A stretch of DNA of 39,656 nt, from the NCBI RefSeq assembly GCF_001647275.1, contig NZ_LRMM01000051.1:1-39656 (forward strand). The letters are read 5' to 3'. A program made the translations under genes and the position numbers. The DNA comes from Rufibacter ruber (lineage in GTDB: Bacteria; Bacteroidota; Bacteroidia; Cytophagales; Hymenobacteraceae). A model generated the notes under the pieces. That model made no database searches. It was not told where the DNA came from and worked only from the letters and a program-made list of their open reading frames with translations. Shown piece after piece: positions 32,334 to 39,634 of the stretch. Each line of letters begins with the position of its first letter. Within the stretch, counting starts at the first letter, position 1.

Positions 32334-32663
32334 ATGGCACAAGTTCCAGCATCCATCGTTACCCGTAATATCTCTGACCTGGCCAAAGACACTGGCAACG
32401 TCTATGAGTCAATCTCTATCATCTCTAAGCGGGCGAACCAGATTGCAGTGAAAGTGAAGGAGGAGTTGAACTCTAAACTGGCTGAGTTTGCCACCACGGT
32501 TGACAACCTGGAGGAGGTGTTTGAAAACCGTGAGCAGATTGAAATCTCTAAATACTATGAGCGTCTCCCTAAGCCTACCAACATGGCCATTGAGGAGTTC
32601 GTTGAAGGAAAGGTGTATTTCCGCCAGGCAGATGAGGAGGCGCAGACTTCATCAGCGCTTTAA
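32334..32663 (+). CDS. rpoZ: RNA polymerase omega subunit (Rpb6/RpoZ family)
   Basis: A 109-residue small RNA polymerase subunit that helps assemble and stabilise the beta-prime subunit. It is recognised from the Rpb6/omega core (TGNVYESISIISKRANQIA) and from its place between bamD and coaBC, the usual Bacteroidota order. The C-terminal part (LPKPTNMAIEEFVEGKVYFR) is the Bacteroidota-type extension. It is 29 bp after bamD and 12 bp before coaC. Confidence 0.88.
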   Translation: MAQVPASIVTRNISDLAKDTGNVYESISIISKRANQIAVKVKEELNSKLAEFATTVDNLEEVFENREQIEISKYYERLPKPTNMAIEEFVEGKVYFRQADEEAQTSSAL

Positions 32664-32675
32664 GCCTTTGGCCTA

Positions 32676-33236
32676 ATGCTTAGGCATAAAAAAATCATAC
32701 TGGGAGTCTGCGGTAGCATTGCCGCCTACAAAGCGGCGCATCTGGTGCGGCTCCTGATCAAAGCAGAAGCAGAAGTGCAGGTAATCCTGACCACTTCTGC
32801 TTCTGCCTTTATTACCCCTGTCACCTTGGCCACACTCTCCAAACGGCCGGTCCTGACCCATTTTGTGCGGGAAGACCAGTCTGGCCTGTGGCACAACCAC
32901 GTGGAACTGGGGCTGTGGGCAGATGCCGTGGTGGTGGCTCCCGCCAGCGCCAACACCGTGGCCAAATTTGCCCGGGGCCTGTGTGACAACCTGCTCACAG
33001 CTACCTACCTTTCGGCCCGGTGCCCCGTGTTTGTGGCCCCCGCCATGGATCTGGACATGTACCAGCACCCGGCGGTGCAGGAGAATTTCAGGCTGTTGCG
33101 CTCTTACGGGAACCAGCTCATTGAAGCCGGTTACGGTGAGTTGGCCAGCGGTCTGGTAGGGCAGGGGCGACTGGCTGAACCAGAGGAGATTGTTCAAGTT
33201 TTAGAAAAACATTTCAGTGCAGAACGCCTTGTTTAG
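32676..33236 (+). CDS. coaC: Phosphopantothenoylcysteine decarboxylase (CoaC part)
   Basis: A 186-residue flavoprotein domain that decarboxylates phosphopantothenoylcysteine in coenzyme A synthesis. The start ILGVCGSIAAYKAAHLVRLL, the catalytic His in WHNHVELGLWADAVVVAPAS, TVAKFARGLCDNLL and the PAMDLDMYQHP motif (family PAMN/PAMD loop) are present. The domain is complete; only the fusion to the CoaB half is missing. It overlaps the next frame by 20 nt. Confidence 0.85.
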   Translation: MLRHKKIILGVCGSIAAYKAAHLVRLLIKAEAEVQVILTTSASAFITPVTLATLSKRPVLTHFVREDQSGLWHNHVELGLWADAVVVAPASANTVAKFARGLCDNLLTATYLSARCPVFVAPAMDLDMYQHPAVQENFRLLRSYGNQLIEAGYGELASGLVGQGRLAEPEEIVQVLEKHFSAERLV

Positions 33237-33888
33237 CGGAAAGAAAGTTCTCATAACAGCCGGGCCCACGTATGAACCCATAGACCCCGTCCGGTTTATT
33301 GGCAACCACTCTACCGGCAAAATGGGCTATGCCCTGGCCCGCAGGTTTGCTGAGCAGGGCGCGCAGGTGCAGTTAGTCTCAGGGCCTACATCCATGAAAC
33401 TGGAGCACCCGCAGGTAGAAGTAATCTCGGTGATGACCGCAGATGAAATGTATGCCGCCTGCCAACAAAGGGCCGCTGCCGCTGATATATGGGTGTTCGC
33501 CGCCGCAGTAGCAGATTACAAGCCCAGCCGGGTAGCCCCTTCCAAAATAAAAAAAAGTGAGGCCTCTTTCACCATTGAGCTGGTAAAGAACGTTGATATT
33601 GCAGCGGCCTTGGGCAAAGAGAAGAAGACGGGCCAGTTTGCCGTGGGCTTTGCGCTGGAAACCGATCAGGAGCTGGAAAACGCCCAGGCTAAACTCCGTA
33701 AGAAGAACTTAGACATGGTGGTGTTGAACTCCCTGCGAGACCCGGGGGCCGGTTTCAGGCATGACACCAACAAAATCACCATTGTGAAGCAACACACCGT
33801 AGAGGAATACGCGCTTAAGTCAAAAGACGAAGTGGCTGAAGATATTCTGGAATCTATCAAAAAGGAATGGGCATGCGTGCAAAAATAG
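33217..33888 (+). CDS. coaB: Phosphopantothenate-cysteine ligase (CoaB part)
   Basis: A 223-residue domain that joins cysteine to phosphopantothenate with CTP. Motifs: KVLITAGPTYEPIDPVRFIG, NHSTGKMGYALA, FAAAVADYKPS, KNVDIAAALG and GFALETDQ. If translated on its own it would start at GTG 33217 (MQNALFSGKKV), inside the end of the CoaC frame, so coupled initiation is possible. The two activities are separate genes in some Firmicutes, but that is unusual for this phylum. Confidence 0.85.
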   Translation: MQNALFSGKKVLITAGPTYEPIDPVRFIGNHSTGKMGYALARRFAEQGAQVQLVSGPTSMKLEHPQVEVISVMTADEMYAACQQRAAAADIWVFAAAVADYKPSRVAPSKIKKSEASFTIELVKNVDIAAALGKEKKTGQFAVGFALETDQELENAQAKLRKKNLDMVVLNSLRDPGAGFRHDTNKITIVKQHTVEEYALKSKDEVAEDILESIKKEWACVQK

Positions 33889-34781
33889 GGATAATAGCAG
33901 TCTTGAGCCTTTGTTTGCCCTTGCTGACCTGGGCCCAGGAACTGCGGTGCGAGGTGGTGGTGAACAGTGAACAGGTGCAGGTGACTGACCGCCAGATCTT
34001 TCAGGACATGCAGAACGCCATTTCTGAGATCATGAACAACACCCGCTGGACCAATGACCTGTACCAGAACGAAGAACGTATCAGGTGCAAGCTGTTTATC
34101 ACGGTGAAGGGCATGCCGCGCATTGGCTTTTTTGAGGCCAATACCCAGATAGTCTCCAGTAGGCCCACCTACGGCACCGGCTATGAGACCACCGTGCTCT
34201 CTTTTGTAGACACCCGTTTTACCTTTGACTACACGCAGGCACAGCCATTGCAGTACGCGCCCAACACCTATACCTCTAACCTCACCGCACTTTTGTCTTT
34301 CTATGCCTACACTATTATAGGCATGGACAATGACAGTTTTTCCCGCATGGGGGGAGCCGCCGCACTGTCTGAGGCCAACAACATCCTGAACCTGGTAAAC
34401 TCGGCCGGGGCGGCCTCAGAAGGGTGGACCTCAAACACAGACACCCGTAACCGCTACTGGCTGGTGAACAACCTGCTGGACCCGCAGTTTGAGCAGTTGA
34501 GGGCCGCTAATTACCTCTACCACCGGCAAGGGTTGGACTTGATGATTCAGGATCCTGAGAAGGCACGACAGAACATGTTGGAGGCGCTGCGCAACATTCA
34601 GCAGGTGGCCCAGCGGCGGCCGGGTACGGTAGCCGTGCGTTCGTTCTTTGAGGCCAAGTCCACTGAGCTGGCCAACGCCTTCGCCACGGCCACACCCGCC
34701 CAGAAGCAGCAGGCCTATGAACTGCTCACCCAGGTAGATCCCACCAACCGGGCCAAGTACGAGCCCCTGCTCAAGCGGTAG
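33867..34781 (+). CDS. DUF4835 family exported protein (PorD-like)
   Basis: A 304-residue secreted protein with signal peptide (MRAKIGIIAVLSLCLPLLTWAQ). The family start ELRCEVVVNSEQVQVTDRQI, the FQDMQNAISEIMNNTRWTND segment, a central NLTALLSFYAYTIIGMDNDS stretch and C-terminal helices are as in DUF4835 proteins. These sit between coaBC and recN across Bacteroidota. I recall the family being labelled PorD, a type IX secretion component, in some collections, but I hold that name loosely. ATG 33867 and 33873 are both possible starts; both overlap the coaB end. Confidence 0.88.
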   Translation: MGMRAKIGIIAVLSLCLPLLTWAQELRCEVVVNSEQVQVTDRQIFQDMQNAISEIMNNTRWTNDLYQNEERIRCKLFITVKGMPRIGFFEANTQIVSSRPTYGTGYETTVLSFVDTRFTFDYTQAQPLQYAPNTYTSNLTALLSFYAYTIIGMDNDSFSRMGGAAALSEANNILNLVNSAGAASEGWTSNTDTRNRYWLVNNLLDPQFEQLRAANYLYHRQGLDLMIQDPEKARQNMLEALRNIQQVAQRRPGTVAVRSFFEAKSTELANAFATATPAQKQQAYELLTQVDPTNRAKYEPLLKR

Positions 34782-34784
34782 TTT

Positions 34785-34824
34785 CTGTTTTCGGCCTCTT
34801 TTCCCAAAAACAGGCCGAAAACAG
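34785..34824. repeat. Nested palindrome copy 15, 3 nt after DUF4835 stop
   Basis: CTGTTTTCGGCCTCTTTTC - cc - AAAAACAGGCCGAAAACAG. The only terminator-like hairpin in the DUF4835-recN gap. Confidence 0.8.
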
Positions 34825-35030
34825 AACGCTTAAAAAGAAGGGCTGGGAGCCGTTGAACAAATGTCAGAGGTTGGCCTGTGCTGTTGAAGTTGGCAACCAG
34901 CGAGCGGGAGTTGAGTAAAATAACTGCTGATTTCGCTATGTTTTTTAGTGTATAGACTAAATTAATTAGCATATTTGTTTGTTGAACATTCAGTTCAAAC
35001 TTTCATCCTTGACACGGGTACATCTACTGT

Positions 35031-36689
35031 ATGCTTGTAGATCTTAAGATAAAAAACTACGCCCTTATTGAGCAGCTGGAGCTGCAGCCGTCGCCTCTCC
35101 TGAATATTATTACAGGTGAAACAGGGGCGGGTAAGTCCATCATGCTGGGCGCCATTGGCCTTCTGCTGGGAAACAGGGCAGACTCAAAGCTGCTCTTCAA
35201 CCAGGGGGAGAAGTGCGTCATTGAGGGAGCCTTCAATATTTCAGAATACCAGCTGGAGCCGTTTTTTGCGGAGGAGGACCTGGATTTTGAGCCGGTGAGT
35301 CTGCTGCGCCGGGAAATCACCCCGGCCGGAAAATCCCGCGCGTTTGTGAATGACACCCCCGTGACCCTGGACCAGCTCCGCCGCATAGGAGAACACCTCA
35401 TGGACATTCACTCCCAGCATGACACCCTGCTGCTGGGGGACCCCGCCTACCAGTTGAACATCTTGGACCTGTATGCCCAGAATGATGCCCTGAGAACCCA
35501 ATACGGCTCCGCCTACCGCGCTTTCAAGAAACTGGAGCGGGAGTACCGGGATCTGGAGAACCAGCTGGCCCAGAGCCAGAAGGAGCTTGATTACAACACG
35601 TACCTCCTCCATGAGCTGGCAGAGGCCAACCTGCAGGCTGGGGAGCAGGAAAGCCATGAGGCAGAACTGAAGCAACTGGAGCACGCTGAGGAAATCAAAC
35701 TCAAGTTGACCCACGCGCTGCAGTACCTGTCTGAGAGTGAGTACAATGCCGCCACCGCCTTAAAAGACGCCGCACTTCTGCTGGGCCAGCTCACTGAGTA
35801 CGGCGCTGATTACCAAAACCTGAAGGACCGCTTAGACAGCTGCCTGATTGAGCTCAATGACATTGCCGGCGAGGTAGAGGACGCGGAACGGCGCACAGAG
35901 GCAGATCCGCAGCGGGCAGAACAGCTGCAGGAGCGGTTAGACCTGATCTATACGCTGCAGCGCAAGCACCAGGTGCGCACCAATGAGGAACTCCTGGCCC
36001 TGCAGGCCGAATTGGAAACCAAGGTGGGCAGCGTCCATAATCTGGACGTGGCGCTGGAGAAGACTAAAAAAGCCTTAGACGCGGCCAGTGCCGAGGTGGA
36101 GACCGTGGCCGAACAGCTGTCCCAGAGCCGCACTGCTGTGTTCGCCACCTTCCAGGAAGAGCTGCACAGCCTGCTGACGGAACTGGGAATGCCCAACGCC
36201 CGCGTGGTGGTGGAGCATAAAACGGCCGCCCCCGGCCCCACCGGTATTGATGTGGTGAACATCCTGTTCAGTGCGAACAAAGGTGCCGCGCCCCAAACCT
36301 TGAGCAAAGCCGCCTCTGGTGGTGAATTCTCCCGTTTAATGCTTTGCGTGAAGTATTTGCTGGCAGACAAGACGGCGTTACCAACCATTATTTTTGACGA
36401 GATTGACACCGGTATCTCCGGGGAGATTGCCGTAAAAGTGGGCAAGATGATGCAGCAGATGGCGCAGAAGCACCAGTTGATCTGTATCTCCCACCTTCCG
36501 CAGATGGCCGCCCAAGGTGATACCCACTATTTTGTTTACAAGGAAGACCGCACAGACCGCACCATAAGCCGCATCAGGCAGTTGAGCCATGAGGAGCGGG
36601 TGCAGGAAATTGCCCAGATGATTGCCGGGGCCAACCCTTCAGAGAATGCCTTCCAGAGTGCCAAAGAGCTGCTGGCGCTGAATGCCTGA
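35031..36689 (+). CDS. recN: DNA repair protein RecN
   Basis: A 552-residue SMC-like ATPase that holds broken DNA ends during double-strand break repair. Full length (E. coli RecN is 553). Walker A GETGAGKS lies at 29-36, a long coiled-coil at ~155-375 (rich in Glu/Gln/Leu), the ABC signature ASGGEFSRLMLCVKYLL near 425 and Walker B TIIFDEIDTGISG near 453. The H-loop is CISHLPQMAAQGDTHY. It is separated from DUF4835 by a 249-bp gap that contains a palindrome and probably its own promoter. Confidence 0.97.
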   Translation: MLVDLKIKNYALIEQLELQPSPLLNIITGETGAGKSIMLGAIGLLLGNRADSKLLFNQGEKCVIEGAFNISEYQLEPFFAEEDLDFEPVSLLRREITPAGKSRAFVNDTPVTLDQLRRIGEHLMDIHSQHDTLLLGDPAYQLNILDLYAQNDALRTQYGSAYRAFKKLEREYRDLENQLAQSQKELDYNTYLLHELAEANLQAGEQESHEAELKQLEHAEEIKLKLTHALQYLSESEYNAATALKDAALLLGQLTEYGADYQNLKDRLDSCLIELNDIAGEVEDAERRTEADPQRAEQLQERLDLIYTLQRKHQVRTNEELLALQAELETKVGSVHNLDVALEKTKKALDAASAEVETVAEQLSQSRTAVFATFQEELHSLLTELGMPNARVVVEHKTAAPGPTGIDVVNILFSANKGAAPQTLSKAASGGEFSRLMLCVKYLLADKTALPTIIFDEIDTGISGEIAVKVGKMMQQMAQKHQLICISHLPQMAAQGDTHYFVYKEDRTDRTISRIRQLSHEERVQEIAQMIAGANPSENAFQSAKELLALNA

Positions 36690-36694
36690 TCTTT

Positions 36695-36734
36695 CTGTTT
36701 TGAGCCTGTTTTTCAGAAAACAGGCCCAAAACAG
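36695..36734. repeat. Nested palindrome copy 16, 5 nt after recN stop
   Basis: CTGTTTTGAGCCTGTTTTTC / GAAAACAGGCCCAAAACAG. Confidence 0.85.
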
Positions 36735-36985
36735 AAATGTTTCGTTCTCCCTCGCCCTGCCAAGTGGGACACAGGTACACCAGAAGGCGGGGTTCTATAG
36801 AGCTGATTACCTGATGAGCGCTGTCTTATAAGGCACAGAGGCCGGTTGCCACATCTGGATGGGTACTTCCCGTTGTGCGCGCAGGCGGGGGAAAAAACAG
36901 GTTATTGAAATTTGTATGAAGACTAAGGGGCCAGCCCCCTGAAATAGGTGATGTGCACTTATTCATCAAGAGCAGTACACCCATT

Positions 36986-37029
36986 AAACAGAAGCGCCGC
37001 CGGAGCAATTGGGCGGCGCTTCTGTTTTT
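36986..37029. terminator. Strong GC-rich terminator between recN and cupin
   Basis: A 16-bp stem (36986-37001 with 37012-37027) followed by TTTTT. Its 3' arm contains the first CTGTTTT of nested palindrome copy 17, so the two hairpins cannot form together. Confidence 0.88.
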
Positions 37030-37061
37030 AAGCTGTTTTTCAGAAAACAGGCCCAAAACAG
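37022..37061. repeat. Nested palindrome copy 17, overlaps a terminator
   Basis: CTGTTTTTAAGCTGTTTTTC / GAAAACAGGCCCAAAACAG, 30 nt past the cupin gene stop. Confidence 0.8.
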
Positions 37062-37091
37062 CCAAGTAGAGACCTTGCTGCCATGGCTGGC

Positions 37092-37466
37092 CTATTCCTC
37101 CTCCTCCCGGTGTACGGTGTTGATGTCAAAGGCCGGTATGCAGACAGACCAGTATTCCACCTCCTGGTCAAAAGGGTTTGAATATCTGATTCTGGCGCCC
37201 GCCTTGATGAGCAGGGTCTGCCCCGCCGAAAGTTCTATGGACTCGCCGTCTATCTCTACCAGCTTCTTGCCCCGGAGCACAATGGTCACCTCATCAAACT
37301 CAGGGGTTTGGTGCGGTTCGCCCCAGTGCGGCGGGGCCACCATATGCGCTATACTGAAAGCCTGGGTACGGGTGCTGGCCAGCCCAAAATGCTCCTCAAT
37401 CAGTTTTCCGTCATGGGTGGGTACCTTGAACGGCGCGTTCTGGAGAATGTATTTTTTCTCGCCCAT
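37092..37466 (-). CDS. Cupin domain protein
   Basis: A 124-residue single-domain cupin: a small beta-barrel that usually binds a metal and a small ligand, or acts as an isomerase/dioxygenase/sensor. Visible features are PPHWGEPHQTPEFDEVTIVLRG (metal-ligand His/Glu region) and the second cupin motif around LSAGQTLLIKAGARIRYSNP. The C-terminus is acidic (HREEEE). No substrate can be inferred. It starts 3 nt after the Kazal lipoprotein stop, so the two are co-transcribed. Confidence 0.82.
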   Translation of the reverse strand: MGEKKYILQNAPFKVPTHDGKLIEEHFGLASTRTQAFSIAHMVAPPHWGEPHQTPEFDEVTIVLRGKKLVEIDGESIELSAGQTLLIKAGARIRYSNPFDQEVEYWSVCIPAFDINTVHREEEE

Positions 37467-37469
37467 GGG

Positions 37470-37715
37470 TTAGTTGGCAGTGCCTTTGGAGGTGGCGCAT
37501 TCTCCTTTGGTGTACGAGGTGACACCGGCTTTTTCGGCCATGCAGTGGTTGCCGTAGGTTTGGTTGTCACAGCCGCACACGGGGTCATACTGCATGGTGC
37601 AGGCCCTTTCGGGGTCAATCTTGGTGGGGTCAATGCAGGCTTTCTCTTGCGTGCTTTTGCAGCCGGTTGAGAACAGGACTACCATCACGGGTAGCAGTAG
37701 GTGTAGTTTTTTCAT
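37470..37715 (-). CDS. Kazal-type protease inhibitor lipoprotein
   Basis: An 81-residue lipoprotein. The signal peptide ends in the lipobox FSTGC (Cys19 lipidated). The mature part is one Kazal-like domain with six cysteines and the family pattern [25 protein letters not shown]. Kazal domains block serine proteases by inserting a loop into the active site. Bacterial forms may guard the envelope against self or host/competitor proteases; the target here is unknown. It is first in a two-gene unit with the cupin. Confidence 0.88.
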   Translation of the reverse strand: MKKLHLLLPVMVVLFSTGCKSTQEKACIDPTKIDPERACTMQYDPVCGCDNQTYGNHCMAEKAGVTSYTKGECATSKGTAN

Positions 37716-37963
37716 AGCAGTGGGTATTGGTAGTTATACGGTCTGCTCCGGCGAAAGATAAGCCGCTTAGGGGGCAGGCTAAAGTAAAAAATTATGGCGC
37801 TGCCGCTTAAAACAGCTAACCTGGGACCGAGTAAATCCGTAAGTAATTTTATATATATGCAAATATATATTTATTGTGAAGCAAAACGGCGGCAGAGCCT
37901 TCTGGTTTACCCGCCCAGCTACTTACAACCTACAATAGAACCTTAACCCTTATTCATTTTCGT

Positions 37964-38254
37964 ATGAAAGACAATTCAAAAATCTTGATCGCGGCCGCCG
38001 CTGGTGCCGCTGCAGGTGTTGTTGCCGGTATTTTGATGGCCCCCAGCACGGGCAAAGACTCCCGTGACGGCATTATGAAGTTTGCAAGCCAGCTGGCTGA
38101 GAACTTTGGCGGCCAGTTAACCCCTTACCTGGAGAAACTGGGTGGCTTGAGTGCCATGTTGAACGGTGCCGGTGGCGCTAACGGTTCTAGCGCGTCTGTT
38201 GGTGCTGATGCCACTACCGGAACCACGGCAGATGGTGCTGGTGCTCAAGGCTAA
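37964..38254 (+). CDS. YtxH-family small envelope protein
   Basis: 96 residues. The N-terminus MKDNSKILIAAAAGAAAGVVAGILMAPSTGKDSR is the YtxH signature: a glycine-zipper membrane segment followed by LMAP.tGk.sR. A short helical part and a Gly/Ala/Ser/Thr-rich tail follow. YtxH proteins are general-stress, membrane-associated proteins of unclear role. The next gene is a paralogue sharing the first 35 residues. Confidence 0.85.
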   Translation: MKDNSKILIAAAAGAAAGVVAGILMAPSTGKDSRDGIMKFASQLAENFGGQLTPYLEKLGGLSAMLNGAGGANGSSASVGADATTGTTADGAGAQG

Positions 38255-38290
38255 GCGCCGGCAGCCCGGGTGGGTTAGCCCAAAATAACC

Positions 38291-38368
38291 AAATGAGTTC
38301 TTTCCCGTTAAAATAGAACTGACGCTATATAGGGTTGGTATTTCTAACGGAAAGAACTCATTTTTTTT
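38291..38368 (+). terminator. Long-stem terminator between the two ytxH genes
   Basis: AAATGAGTTCTTTCC-C-GTTA (38291-38310) pairs with TAACGGAAAGAACTCATTT (38345-38363) with one bulged base and a 34-nt loop. A T-run ends at 38368. The first gene's start motif follows 11 nt later in the second gene. Confidence 0.75.
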
Positions 38369-38379
38369 AAAGTACTACT

Positions 38380-38901
38380 ATGAAAGACAACGGAAAAATC
38401 ATTCTGGCTTTGCTGGCAGGCGCTAGCGCCGGTGTGGTGGCTGGTATCTTAATGGCACCTGAAGCCGGTGAGAGCACCCGCGGCAACCTGAAAAAGTCCG
38501 CCTCAAAACTGAGCCAGGGACTCAATGAAAAATTGCAGGGCAGCATGGACCAGTTGCAGGCCCTTACCGCCAGTGCTGGCGCCCTGGTAGGCCGCAAAGG
38601 CGGTTCAAAGGGAGCCGCGGCAGATGTGGTGAACACGGGTTCTAACACTACTGCTACCTCTCACCTGGACAATAACCCCACCGGCGGCAACGTAGATGCC
38701 GCTGGCGCTACCAGCTCCAGCCTGGGCAACACCGGCGGAACCAATGATGCCCCTGCCAGCAGCGGCAAAAAATCAAAAGGTGGCACCGGCGCATCAGGCA
38801 AGAAAGCCACTGATACCACCACCACAAAGGCCAAGTCTTCTGCAAGCAGCGGGCAGGGCTCTTCTAAGGGATCTGGCGGCGGTTCAAACGCCTCTGCCTA
38901 A
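38380..38901 (+). CDS. YtxH-family protein with long Gly/Ser/Thr tail
   Basis: 173 residues. MKDNGKIILALLAGASAGVV and GILMAPEAGESTRGNLKKSA carry the YtxH signature. A helical Ser/Lys/Leu part (to ~70) is followed by ~100 residues of Gly/Ser/Thr/Ala/Lys-rich sequence, likely disordered. It is a paralogue of the preceding gene; the pair probably arose by tandem duplication and diverged in the tail. Each has its own transcription unit, judging by the terminator between them. Confidence 0.85.
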   Translation: MKDNGKIILALLAGASAGVVAGILMAPEAGESTRGNLKKSASKLSQGLNEKLQGSMDQLQALTASAGALVGRKGGSKGAAADVVNTGSNTTATSHLDNNPTGGNVDAAGATSSSLGNTGGTNDAPASSGKKSKGGTGASGKKATDTTTTKAKSSASSGQGSSKGSGGGSNASA

Positions 38902-39125
38902 CTTTTTCTGCGGGCTTTGCAACTTTGTACGGGCAAGGCCGTTAAAGCAAGTAGATATGATTGGTTAAATAGTGAAAGCGAAACCGATGAAGGGATGCAA
39001 AGCAGAAGCTTGGCGTTGAAACTTAATATGAGAGATCGATTTAGATTTAGTTTTTAAGGGATACGTTGAGTGCGAGGTAGAACAACATCAAGTAAGTAGC
39101 AAAAGACGTTATTTAACCAATATAA

Positions 39126-39155
39126 GAAAGCCTTCCCAGACGGGGAAGGCTTTCT
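39126..39155 (+). terminator. Terminator downstream of second ytxH gene
   Basis: A 12-bp perfect stem (39126-39137 with 39143-39154), 5-base loop. The T-run is short. Confidence 0.75.
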
Positions 39156-39170
39156 GCATTTACAGCCTTT

Positions 39171-39210
39171 CTGATTTTGGCCTTATTTTCAGAAAACAGG
39201 TTAAAAACAG
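39171..39210. repeat. Nested palindrome copy 18
   Basis: CTGATTTTGGCCTTATTTTC / GAAAACAGGTTAAAAACAG; partly decayed. Confidence 0.65.
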
Positions 39211-39310
39211 GAAAGAAGTGATTGAGTAAGTGAGTGGCGCAGGAACGTTTAGAAGCAGGATTTACGGGATTTAGTGGATCTTCGGGGTTTAGTAACTTTC
39301 AAGTTTCGCT

Positions 39311-39505
39311 GGCGCGAGACTTCCGTCTCGTGACTGACCGTGCGGCGAGTCTCCAGACTCGCCGGGAACCACAAGATGGGAATTGGTGAAACAGGAGTCT
39401 GAAGACTCCACACACCCATCGGCACGAGTCTGGAGACTCGCGCCAGATATAATTGCCAGATAAAATCTCTTGTCTTTTCTACCAAACAGAAGGAAGTTAC
39501 TTCCG
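39311..39505. repeat. Hairpin chain, CGAGTCT/AGACTCG family
   Basis: Palindromes at 39311-39334 (GGCGCGAGAC..GTCTCGTG), 39344-39363 (GGCGAGTCT..AGACTCGCC), 39394-39409 (GGAGTCT..AGACTCC), 39421-39444 (GGCACGAGTCT..AGACTCGCGCC) and about 39491-39505 (GGAAGT..ACTTCCGTGG). It is related to the chain at 556-738. Confidence 0.8.
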
Positions 39506-39596
39506 TGGTTTTCTTCTGCTTGGTAGATGGCTGTTCTACCTTGAGCCGTTTCCCCTCATCCTACCCTTCTCCCAGAGGGAGAAGAACCCGCTTTTG

Positions 39597-39634
39597 CGTT
39601 TTCGGCCTGTTTTGGCCAAAACAGGCGAAAACAG
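39597..39634. repeat. Nested palindrome copy 19
   Basis: CGTTTTCGGCCTGTTTTGG / CCAAAACAGGCGAAAACAG; centre is a perfect GGCC-type join with no loop. Confidence 0.8.

Larger units (their letters stand above)
32676..33888 (+). pseudogene. coaBC: coaBC read as one frameshifted gene
   Basis: In most Bacteroidota CoaB and CoaC activities sit on one ~400-residue protein. Here the first half ends at TAG (33234-33236) and the second continues in the +1 frame. Removing one T from the GTTTAG stretch would join ..FSAERLV to SGKKVLITAG.. exactly at the usual linker. This entry covers the alternative that the gene is one frameshifted unit; the two halves are listed separately because each domain is itself complete. 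Confidence 0.5.
36690..37091. other. Convergent intergenic region recN / cupin
   Basis: 402 bp without a gene, between two converging genes. It holds nested palindrome copies 16 and 17 and a strong terminator at 36986-37029; nothing else was recognised. Confidence 0.65.

Noticed and set aside
39249-39485. 78-codon minus-strand frame at the right end
   Set aside because: It runs straight through the CGAGTCT hairpin chain; its residues are simply translated palindromes.
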